Shown here one piece after another: positions 55,374 through 64,000 of a stretch of 64,000 bases of DNA (position 1 is the stretch's first letter; each line of letters opens with the position of its first letter). The DNA lies in contig JAFJTR010000001.1 of assembly GCA_022559985.1 (NCBI GenBank), positions 124,001 through 188,000 of the forward strand. Direction: 5' to 3'. The translations under genes and the position numbers were made by a program. The notes under the pieces were generated by a model that saw only the letters and a program-made list of their open reading frames with translations, did no database searches and was not told the origin of the DNA. Origin of the DNA: Parastagonospora avenae f. sp. tritici 18332-5 (Eukaryota > Ascomycota > Dothideomycetes > Pleosporales > Phaeosphaeriaceae).

Positions 55374-56417
55374 ATGGCTCCCCAACCTCAGATTGTCGAT
55401 GCACTCGTCATTGGCGCAGGACCAGCAGGTCTGAATGCCGCCCTAACATTCGCCCGCACTCGCTCTACAGCGCTCGTGTTCGATTCGCGTGAGTACCGCA
55501 ACGAAGGAATCAAACACATGCACACTGTCGCATCCCGAGACCACCAAGACCCATACACTTTCCGCGCAACAGCTCGCGAGCAAATCGAGTCGCGCTACGA
55601 GTCTGTATGGTTCCAGCAATCTACCATCACCCACGCAGCCAAGAAACTCGTTGGTGAAGAGCAGTACGACGGCTTCGAAGTCAAAGACAGCGACGGCAAG
55701 ACATACGAAGGCCGGAAACTTATTATTGCGACCGGATCGAAGGACGTAATGCCTGGTATTGAAGGCTACAAGGAGAATTGGCCTGCCCATATATACCAGT
55801 GCCTAGCATGCGATGGCTTCGAACAGCGTGATACACCAATCGGTATCCTGTCCTTCGACAGCCCGATGTATGCGCACATGGTTCAAATGGCATCGAGCTT
55901 CGACAAGCGCATCACCATCTTCAGCAACGGTCCGATCTCACAAGAAGAACCGATCCGGAAAGCCCTTAAAGTAGCCAAAGCATTCGGCGCAAAGCTCGAC
56001 GAGCGCAAAGTCGCTCGATTAGTCAACAACGGGCCCTCGCATACAAATGGTGTCACTATCGAATTCGAGTCTGGCGAACCCGTCACACTCGGCTTCATCG
56101 TTCATAGGCCCGTCACTGTCAATCGCGCACAACACCTCATCGAGCAATTGGGTCTCGAGACTGTCGATGCAGCCATGGGCGGACACCTCAAGATTACCAA
56201 CCCAATGTTCAATGAAACATCCGTGCATGGGGTATTTGCAGCCGGCGATACAATGGTCGCAATGAAGCAAGTTGTTATTGCAATGGCAGAAGGACTCAAA
56301 GCTGCCGCAGGTGCGGGCATACAATTGGGGCAGGAGAGGAGGGAGCAAATAGTCAAGGATTATGAAGCTAGCGAGGCGGAGAAGGTTAAGGGGAATGCTT
56401 TTACATCTTCAGGCTAG
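55374..56417 (+). CDS. FAD-dependent pyridine nucleotide-disulfide oxidoreductase, GliT/thioredoxin reductase-like
   Basis: Single exon, 347 residues. VIGAGPAGLNAAL (about 12-24) is the FAD-binding Rossmann motif. KLIIATGSKDVMPGIEGY includes the ATG motif of the family. The redox pair is C143-L-A-C146 in YQCLACDGFE. The C-terminal block SVHGVFAAGDTMVAMKQVVI (about 284-303) contains the AGD flavin-contacting motif. The NADPH domain lacks a typical GxGxxA but has ILSFDSPMYAHM at that place, as in GliT/HlmI-type dithiol oxidases, which use oxygen instead of NADPH. The family forms disulfides in epipolythiodioxopiperazine and related metabolites, but no biosynthetic core enzyme is nearby, so the substrate is unknown. 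Confidence 0.88.
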   Translation: MAPQPQIVDALVIGAGPAGLNAALTFARTRSTALVFDSREYRNEGIKHMHTVASRDHQDPYTFRATAREQIESRYESVWFQQSTITHAAKKLVGEEQYDGFEVKDSDGKTYEGRKLIIATGSKDVMPGIEGYKENWPAHIYQCLACDGFEQRDTPIGILSFDSPMYAHMVQMASSFDKRITIFSNGPISQEEPIRKALKVAKAFGAKLDERKVARLVNNGPSHTNGVTIEFESGEPVTLGFIVHRPVTVNRAQHLIEQLGLETVDAAMGGHLKITNPMFNETSVHGVFAAGDTMVAMKQVVIAMAEGLKAAAGAGIQLGQERREQIVKDYEASEAEKVKGNAFTSSG

Positions 56418-56612
56418 GAGGGTATGATTGGTAGAGTGGGTTTGTATCGTTCACCGACTTGTTCTGCGCTTCATGTATATGCCGAAGGACTAGGACGGCG
56501 GTTGTATCTAATCTCTTGAAGAACATGTCCTCATCTCGACCATCCAGCTTTCTTCCCTTCTCGCATCCCCACATTCAAAGTTCCCAGCTTCAAACCTCTC
56601 TTTCCTCACACA

Positions 56613-57287
56613 ATGCCGACCGCCAAATCCCTCGGCGCAGCCCTCTCCGTCAACACATCCTCCAAACACCCCACAGCCTCAGACTCAGTGCACGTCGACA
56701 CCGAACCCTTCAGCAAAGTCGAAGACTCTAGTCCTACAGTCACCCTAAACCCCATCGTAACCAACGTCACCGTCAAGCATACCAGCCCCTTCAATTGCGA
56801 GCGTGACAGCGGGATGAGCAAATTCCAGCAAACCCAGTTCGTCGAGGCATTGAAGAAGACGATCATTGGTATTCGTTTACTCCCTTGTGATGGGTGTGCT
56901 CTAATGGGGAATGCTAGATGAAGTGACACTGGCGTATCCCGCTTCCAAAGACCTCATCGTGAGCATTTCCCGCAAGAACAAGGCTGGTCATATGTTTCGC
57001 AGCGCGGCGGTACACTGCGACGTTGCTGGCTCGCCATTTTGGGAGTCAGACGTGGATTTTGCTGGGTCAGAGCGCTGAGTGCGAGTATTTCCCTGATGCG
57101 GTCGAGAGTCTGTGGGAGAAGGTTTTGGTGGCGGCGGGGAAGGTGGTTGGTATGTCAATACTGATTGCTTGATGAGGAAATACTGACAATTGCTGCTGAA
57201 GGCAGTCAGGTTGGTAACAAGATACCGAGGAGGAGCAGTGTTGACAAGGATAGCTCTATTGTTGTCACGATCGCTTCAGAAAGGTGA
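56613..57287 (+). pseudogene. small unknown protein gene, apparent one-base frameshift
   Basis: Exon 1 (56613-56868) encodes MPTAKSLGAALSVNTSSK to FNCERDSGMSKFQQTQFVEA. A phase-1 intron leads to exon 2 (56918-57149), beginning DEVTLAYPASKDLIVSISRK, with FRSAAVHCDVAGSPFWESDV. This frame stops at 57078. The next frame, from about 57052, reads LLGQSAECEYFPDAVESLWE and runs through a good donor (GTATGT) into exon 3 (57202-57287), ending DKDSSIVVTIASER. One extra base near 57050 explains both halves. Either the gene is mutated, the assembly has an error, or the protein ends early at about 138 residues. No domain is recognised. Confidence 0.6.
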
Positions 57288-57477
57288 AGGATGATGTGGT
57301 TCAGCGATTCGGGAAAGATGGTTCGATCTCACAGCCTTGAGGCTGGGATAGGGACATTTGACTTGATACGTTCATAATATCTCGCTACTATAAGGGATAC
57401 AAAATGGACTGACAGTATACTAAAAGCGATGAGAAGCCCAATAACTTTTGCATATCTTCACAACATACACGTCCACC

Positions 57478-59033
57478 TCACTCATGCTTCTTATGTATCC
57501 TCGGCAAGCACAACCACAATCCAAGAATCACGCCCAGAAGCGCGAGAATGATCGGCTGCAGGACCTGCACTCCCTTCGACTGTGCAATCGCACCGACTGC
57601 AAACGGGAAGATGGCCGCTCCAGATCCACCAAACGCTGCTGCGAACCCGATAGCGCTGACGTGCAGATCACGTGGCAGCAGCTTGGTAGCAGCAACGATG
57701 GCGGCGGGGAATAGTGGACCGAGGAAGAAACCCTGCAGGGCAACGGCAACGGCCGAGACGTAGAATTGAGGCACGAGCCAAAAGATGAGCTCTAGAGCCA
57801 TTGTGAGGGGTAGATAGATCTGAATTGATGGGTTAGCATTTGGTCATTTTGGAGCGTTACAGGAAGACTCACAGCGATAGCCAACTTCTCCCCCAGCCTC
57901 GGAGTCACGAAGCCCAGCACGATACGGCCCACTGTAACTCCCATCCAGAATCCCGTGGCCGTCATACCGCTGGCGAATTGACCGCCGTCACGCACTTCCA
58001 GCATGAACTTGACGATCCAGCCGCCGAGCGCAACTTCGATGCCCACATAGCCGAGTAGGAAGATAGCACACAGCCATGTAACTCGTGCATATGGGAGACG
58101 AACGAGTGCTTCCTTCATGCGGTTGTCTTTCCCGCCGCCGGTTCGTGGGTTCTCGGCGCGGAAGACCGCGCCAGTGCAGCGCCAGAAGGCGGTGATGGAC
58201 GTGACGAGTTCGATGGCGGCCATTGCAATCTAACAAGCGTAAGATTTCGTGAGGCATCAGACTGAATGCATACTTACCATGACATAGTAGAAGTAGTACC
58301 AAGGTAGCTTCGATCCCTTCGTAATCATCGTCGTAGCAATCAGTGGCGCCAGAACAGCTCCGACGCCATAGAGAGCATGCAAGAAGCCCAGAACCTCATT
58401 CGGATTCGCCATATTGCCCATCCAGGCGTTCCAAGCTGCGTCAGCAAGGCCGTTACCAAATCCAGCCAGCATGAAGATAATCACCAGCACCGGGTAAGGA
58501 GGGTGTACCGCAATAACAATGTACGCAATGAGATGGCACGTTGGTGCAATCTACCACATATCAGCCAAAATTCCGCGAGATCAGATTGAGAAAGTACTCA
58601 CCACCGCAACCCCCCTCTGCCCAAACCTCAAATGAATCATATTATTCAGCAGCGCAGAAGAAGCATACCCGACCAACGGCGACAAAAACACCAACGAAAT
58701 CACCACAAACGTGAGATGATAGTACTCCTGTAGATACGGAATCAGAGCGCCGTATGCAGCGTCGTTGCTGCCCATGACGACGAAGCTCCAAAACGCAGCC
58801 ATCGTCTTGAATAGGTTGGAGCGTGGGTGATTCCATTGCTCGAGTTTGGCAGTAGGATGTGTGGTTGGTGAGGGTAAGTCGGTGGGACTGTCGGTATCTT
58901 CTTGGATACCTTTGCTGTCTGACAGACGCAGGCCGGGGACTTTGGCATCTTGGGGTTTGATGGGATGTGAGGAGATGGGGTGGAGTTCGATGGGGGGTTC
59001 GATGACGTAGGTGGAGGAGCCGGAGGTGGCCAT
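57478..59033 (-). CDS. major facilitator superfamily transporter
   Basis: Four exons, 59033-58602, 58550-58278, 58229-57873 and 57819-57478, all joined in phase 0, give 467 residues. A 75-residue hydrophilic N-terminus precedes twelve likely helices. Recognisable parts are FWSFVVMGSNDAAYGALIPY (helix 1), VISLVFLSPLVGYASSALLN, MLAGFGNGLADAAWNAWMGN, FLHALYGVGAVLAPLIATTM (helix 5 region), VGRIVLGFVTPRLGEK (the loop motif between helices 8 and 9) and LQGFFLGPLFPAAIVAATKL. The overall arrangement resembles the fucose/sugar-permease-like MFS group of fungi (Bsc6-like). Substrate unknown. It is convergent with the small frameshifted gene, with 190 bp between their stops. Confidence 0.92.
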
Positions 59034-60120
59034 GGTAGGCAAATATCGTAAAGGGAGAATTTGATGTTTGACACCTTGATAGGAGGCAATAAAGTCCAGA
59101 TACCGTTGTACCTTCTCTTATCAAAGCTTGAAGTCAAAGGAATGACGAAATCGTGAATGCACTCGTTCGCGGACAAGAAGTCACAACCACGACCCGACCT
59201 ATCTTTATACTTCCAATTCCGCTCGACTCGCAAGCGGTCTGCCTTCAAATCGCATGCAGACCAAAAGTGCGAGATGCAGCCCTTTACGATGTCACTTGGC
59301 GATTATGATCGTGGAGATCCCCAGCTCCGCATTCTCCCCGACCAATCACGCTTCCCGCCACTAAACGGCGCGGAAAACTGTCGCGGTTGATCTTCGGTTA
59401 CGTGTGGACTGGGCGGGCCGCCTTTCCTCTTGGCTGCCGGTCCGACATGGCGCATATGGAAGAGCTTGCGAGGTTATACAGGATGGCGGGGAAGGGACTG
59501 ATAATGATGGATGGATGCGCAAGGGATCTTTCTCGACATGTTGTCGCACTGAACATCACTCAATCACCTCGTACAATTCCCGTCTCGCACACATCCACGC
59601 ATCGCTAGAGCCGTTAGAGTTAGCCCCACACTAGCCCCCAAACATCGACAAAATGCGAGCTCTGCTGAAACGCTTGTAGTTTGCGACTGCTAGATTGCAG
59701 TTGCGCGTTGACCGTTTACGAAGCGTTTGAGAAAGCAAAAAATCGCACCATTTCTGAAAATATCATATTCAATTCATGCTATACCTATTAACTGCCTTCG
59801 GCTGGTCTGATTCCGGAATCTCCCAATCTTGCTGGCCCAACTTCCATGCTCTGGGGGTATCTGGTGGCCCATCCTCCTCGCTTCGCTCGCTCTGGTGACA
59901 AAAACAACAATAAGGAAAAAAATGAGTTACTTGAGATCAATGCTTGTATTTTGAACGACTGTAGAAGAAGGCAAAGTTGTTTTGTCCATGCACGTACCGC
60001 CTCGCTTCGTGCTCGCTGCCGTCTCTCGTTGCTGGTCATGCTCTATGTCTTGTTTTGAGAGAAATTAAGAAAGACATGGGTGGTGATGATGGCCTCGGAT
60101 TTGAAGTGGTCGCGAAGCGT
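59034..60120. other. intergenic region
   Basis: About 1.1 kb between the MFS gene start and the end of the ferritin-like gene. A-rich runs occur around 59905-59922. Nothing else recognised. Confidence 0.5.
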
Positions 60121-61175
60121 CTATGAGGGCTGGATGACGGAGGGACCGGCAAGTACTTCGGCGTCGGCAATGGACTTGGACTTGGTGATCATCATGTAGA
60201 CCTCACCTGCAAGGTTCTGGGGAACCATGCAGTTGCCGTCAGTGATAGCAGAGAATTGGGCGCCACCACTAGAGAATGTTAGCCATCTTGTTCATTGATA
60301 AGCAAGTAGGTTGAGACTTACGGAGCGACGAAAGCACAGAAGGATGCGCCTGCTGGCTGGGCTGGGTCGGAAAGCTTGAGGTTCTGGCCAACGGTTGCCT
60401 TCTCAGGATTCTGGAGAGAGATAGAGGGGAAAGGCTGGATGTTGAGGTTGGATCCCTCTGGGCAAGAGGTGATGAACTGGGCAGCCAGAGTGAAGACGGC
60501 ACGGGGCTGGAGAGGAACGTCGAATGCAGCGGGAACGGGCTCAGCTCCTGAAGCGACACGGATGAAGGCCTGGTGACGAGCCTCAACGGTAACGATCGAA
60601 GCGGCGGCAGCAAGGACATCGGAAGAGTTGACGAGGGGTGCAGCTCCGAGGTATGCAGAGACACCGATAGCCTCAAGGACACGGGCGGTCTTGACCATGG
60701 AGTCGGCGCTGGCAAGAGCAGCGTCGAAGTTGTACGTGCATGCCTCGACCGGCTTGGAGCCAGTTGCGGCGATGGCAGAGATGAGGGTTGAGACGTGGGT
60801 GGCCTCCGTCTGGCCAACACCCATGAGAGACTTGACTTGAGTCTCGCTGAGACCCAATGCCATGAAGTCGGCCATGGAGAATTTTGCGAAACCCTGCTTG
60901 TAGTATTCGGACTCAAGGTGCTCAGCGGTCAGAGCACTAGATGGATTAGAGCATGCTGGCATAGGATGTTGTTTTTGAGCTACTCACAAGTTGAGAATGT
61001 CCACATCCGTCAAGCCTCCTCCTGGTGCAGCAGCAGCAGCCGCTGGGGCCGCAGCAGTTGACATGGCCATGGCAGCCGAAGCCGAAGCTGAGCGAACAGC
61101 CATCTGGGCGGGGGCGGCAGCCGCGAAAGGCGCCAGGGCAACGAGGCCCTTGAGGATTGTTGAATAGCTAGGCAT
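60121..61175 (-). CDS. secreted ferritin-like domain protein (Rds1/desiccation-related type)
   Basis: Three exons, 61175-60988, 60936-60322 and 60268-60121, each joined in phase 2, give 316 residues. The first 20 residues (ILKGLVALAPFAAAAPA) are a signal peptide, followed by an Ala-rich stretch. The ferritin-like domain starts DVDILNFALTAEHLESEYY, with the E-x-x-H/E helix pattern, then LGLSETQVKSLMGVGQTEAT, and AAASIVTVEARHQAFIRVAS, which holds the second E-x-x-R-H motif. The C-terminal part, with Pro-rich loops and two possible disulfide cysteines, ends EVLAGPSVIQPS. Related fungal proteins (S. pombe Rds1, plant desiccation proteins) are stress-induced. Metal binding is likely from the motif but not shown. 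High GC codon bias suggests strong expression. Confidence 0.9.
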
Positions 61176-62743
61176 TTTGAAGATTAAGTTGTTGTGATGT
61201 TGTAATTGTCGTAGTGATTGACCGCCAGCAAAGACTCGCTTTGAATTCGATTAATTAAATGGTTTCTAGGGTCCAACCAGGGACTGAGTGTAGAAGTGAA
61301 CCGTAAGGAATGTGGATGAAAGTATTAGGTACAGTGAAGGAAGCTATCGGGCTGATGGTGAAAACTTCGATGTAAACGAAAGTGGGCAGCCAATGGTCCT
61401 TATACAGCCACCGCGACTCCTGGCACCGCACATGAGACGCCATAGTAAGGTTCGGAGGACGGATGCAGAGCTCGAGGCAGTATGGGCGGATTGACTGATT
61501 CCGCCCACGCACGGGTAAGACTTACCCAATCCGTAACCAGTCAAGCTTTGCGGTATGCCCCATGGCCCCATTGATCAACCAGGAACTGCTTGGGCGCTGT
61601 GCAGCAACCGCTACGAGAGGCCTGCTCTTAGCGATGGGGCTGGGCTTGGGCGCGCGTGGTGTTGCAGGTCCGGGTACCTGCGACGCGAGATCGCAACCAT
61701 GAAACCGTGCGGGTGCCAGCACCACATACGTTGCTGCACGGAGTCAGTAGAGCCGCTATTGAATGAACATGGGTCCAGGCGTTATAGCATGGCTTCAACG
61801 GCGGTTATCGTCTGTTCCGGTACGAAGCGTGGCGTGGTTCACGAACAGCTGCGTGAAGCAATCCACATCGCTGGTGCGGTGCGTCTCCGTCAGCAAAGAG
61901 CTGTTGAAACGTTTCAACACCAAGACTTTGACAGCCTTGGGTCAGAGATCTCATCGCCTTGGTATAATCAAGTCAAGTCTACGAGAGATCGCATTGCGGT
62001 GCTGTGCCGAGTGTCCGTTGTCTATGGAGGCGAACCCTAGAGGCCGAGAGTGGCCCAGCGAAGATGGCTGAGGCATCCATGGGCCCAAAACACTTCCACC
62101 CCGCCAAGCGGACCACTGATATTTCGGCTGCGAGCCTGAGGCCGGTAGAAACACATGCAGGCACAGATGCCTTGGCGAATAAGGACAAGGGCCTGATCTG
62201 TGGAAGCTGAAGATCCGTTCGCAGAAGTGCGACTGTGCATCAACGTGCGCTACACATGCCGGCCGGAAACCAGTCCTTGAACCAGGCGGATAAACACTGG
62301 CCGCATCTCGAAGACGTCTGCGCACGTTTTACCTCTTCGCGGCCAATGGCGTTGCTGTCGCATCTCTCGGATCGGTGGTTTACTATGAGCCGGCGGTCAC
62401 CCCAAGGCTGTAAACGAAATTTGTGGTGCGCCGTGAATGCAGGAGTCAGGTCGGGGCTAAGAGCTTGAATTACAACAATATCAACTATCGGTCCGCGCTT
62501 TCGCCATCGACTACACATTAGTGTACTACTGATGTCCTCTTGAGATCTGCCCGATGCTTATGTCGCACAAACAATACACAGGCCTCTTTGTCCATCTGAC
62601 CACATGGTCCTAATATATATCCACGCTATGCAATCTCGTTTTTACACAAATCGTCCAAGCACAAGCTACTAGGTCTTGCCATCGTCTACAAGACCAACTG
62701 TACAGCATCATCGAAGCCGTGTGCAGTGATCTCGTCCATAAAC
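61176..62743. other. intergenic region
   Basis: About 1.57 kb upstream of the ferritin-like gene and downstream of SSD1. Frames such as 61555-62040 lack domains and overlap frames on the other strand. Nothing recognised. Confidence 0.5.
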
Positions 62744-64000
62744 TTAAAGAGCATACGGGTTGAGCGATCGGATAGTCAGGCACCTGCAGGCTGTGTTAGT
62801 AGGTTATATAAATGTAGGAGCATATTGACTTACGGAGGGCTCTTGGTCAGATCCGTCTTAAGGATGACTGGCACACGTGTCATCTCACGCACATCCTGGA
62901 TATAGTCGCCATTCTGCTCACGCAGGGTAAACCAGCTTAGGTACTTCTCCTTGCTGGAAAGCTTGGCCTCGGGAGCCTCGCTAATGCTCTTGGTGAGCTT
63001 CGAGTCAGAGTTGACGCGGTGGGGACCTTGGCCTGGAAGCTCGCGCCTAGTTGGCGAAGGTGGCATGCTCTGGGTTGGTCGGTCTGGGTTCAGAGAGACA
63101 CCCGCCATGGTCGAGTTCAAATCGTTCGAGTCATCGTCATCCTCGTCGTCATCGAACAGAGCATCAACGTCAGCGGTGGAGATGGTACCGGTGTCCATCT
63201 GCCTGCGCTGGGCCTCCTCCTGCTCCTTCGCGCGCTGCTTGGCCGCCTCAGCGTCACGCGCCGCCGCCGCCGCATTTGCAGCTCGGACCGAACCATGCTT
63301 CGGCCTCTCGTCCTCAGGTACGTATGCAGAGGACGGGACACCCTTCTCCCAGTAGAGTTCGAGCACGCGAGTGTTCTTGTCGAACTCGGCCTTCTTGAGA
63401 GGAAGCTGGTCGCAGTGGACGCGCTTCTCGAAGCCCCACTCAGGAATAAGAACATCGAAAGCGGATTCGTAGACGCAAAGGACGATACCCTCACTAATGA
63501 GCTCGCCACCCTGCTCCTTGGCGACCTTGTCCATCTTACGACAAGCCTCGATGTGCACGCTCTGCTCCTGAGCAGCATGGGCAGAGTCCTTCTTGGTGTT
63601 GCACATCTCGGCGGTCTTGGCCAGAGCCTCAATATCCTCAGTGAACTCGACTGCGCCGTCGGACAAAGCTACCTCAAGTTGGCGATGAACAATGATATCG
63701 GCGTAGCGGCGCGAGGGGTTGGTGAAATGGGTGTAAAGAGGCAAGTTCAAGGCGTAGTGGGGGTACTGGTCCTCTGGAAGCTTGCCAGCAACAAAGTACT
63801 TCGCACGGGGCATCGACTTGATCACAAGAGTCTCCATACCCTTTCGGATGTCATCGTCTTCGACCTGGAACAGACTGTTCTGCAGCGATCCACTGCTCTC
63901 GGTGTCGATCTGGTAGCCAATGGCGCCCATGCGGTCGGCGATGGTTGTCAAGCGGCGAGGGTTGGGGAATTGCTGACGACGTAAAAGTGCCTTTTCAGGA
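62744..64000 (-). CDS. SSD1: SSD1, RNB-family RNA-binding translational regulator (5' part beyond window)
   Basis: Ssd1 binds mRNAs of cell-wall and growth proteins in the cytoplasm and represses their translation under control of Cbk1/Orb6 kinase. Visible are the 3' exons 64000-62834 and 62783-62744; the last intron is 50 bp, and splicing adds CLTIRSLNPYAL to the end. The window starts inside the RNB domain: RRQQFPNPRRLTTIADRMG, then MPRAKYFVAGKLPEDQYPHY, LPLYTHFTNPSRRYADIIVH and RQLEVAL. In Ssd1 the catalytic aspartates of Dis3-type RNases are lost; that part lies outside the window. The OB-like C-terminal domain (VLIPEWGFEKRVHCDQLPLK) and an acidic low-complexity insert (DDDEDDDDSND) follow. 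About 400 residues are present, one third of the family length. Confidence 0.93.

Noticed and set aside
63019..63984. Plus-strand frame of 321 codons at the right edge
   Set aside because: Antisense to the SSD1 coding sequence, which has unmistakable family motifs.

Overview
The window is nuclear DNA of a filamentous ascomycete fungus, probably Pezizomycotina and possibly a dothideomycete (the class is inferred, not proven). The evidence is short introns of about 45-75 bp with GTAAGT-like donors, CTAAC-like branch sites and CAG/TAG acceptors, genes on both strands without operons, and Pezizomycotina-type families: UstS-like GST, SURF4/Erv29, two CBM18 modules, ferritin-like Rds1-type protein and F-box/ankyrin proteins. 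No provirus, plasmid, CRISPR array or intact transposon was found.

Layout. 1-10.3 kb: the 3' part of the histone chaperone gene HIR1 (the window opens exactly on an intron donor), two membrane proteins, a GST-like protein and a class I methyltransferase. 10.5-18 kb: a predicted mitochondrial membrane protein, an unknown protein, APS kinase with a GC-AG intron, a degenerate tRNA-Leu-like element, and a SNF5/SFH1-family remodeller subunit ending in a GATA-type zinc finger. 19.5-33.3 kb: an unknown acidic protein, a membrane-anchored Ala/Lys-rich protein, the ER cargo receptor SURF4/Erv29, a nine-exon nucleoside hydrolase, a Cys/His-repeat protein, a GIY-YIG-like protein, a secreted two-module chitin-binding protein, and SEC13. 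34-38.8 kb: three tandem paralogues, each with two F-box-like motifs and ankyrin-like repeats; the first has an in-frame stop, the second is intact and the third is frameshifted. 38.8-49.3 kb: a gene-poor domain holding one clear gene (43.3-44.6 kb). 49.3-64 kb: SAS10/UTP3, TSC10, a small gene with an in-frame stop, an LRR-like protein with an internal duplication, a GliT-like disulfide oxidoreductase, a frameshifted small gene, an MFS transporter, a secreted ferritin-like protein, and the 3' end of SSD1 running off the right edge.

Functional links. HIR1 and SNF5/SFH1 act on chromatin. SEC13 and Erv29 act in the COPII-dependent early secretory pathway, and TSC10 makes sphingolipid in the ER. 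APS kinase belongs to sulfate assimilation. These are housekeeping genes dispersed in ordinary fungal fashion. The accessory signal is concentrated in the F-box/ankyrin array, the chitin-binding protein, the Cys/His-repeat protein and the oxidoreductase/small gene/transporter trio. Exon boundaries were placed by eye from splice signals, reading phase and family similarity, and no alignment or expression data were available.
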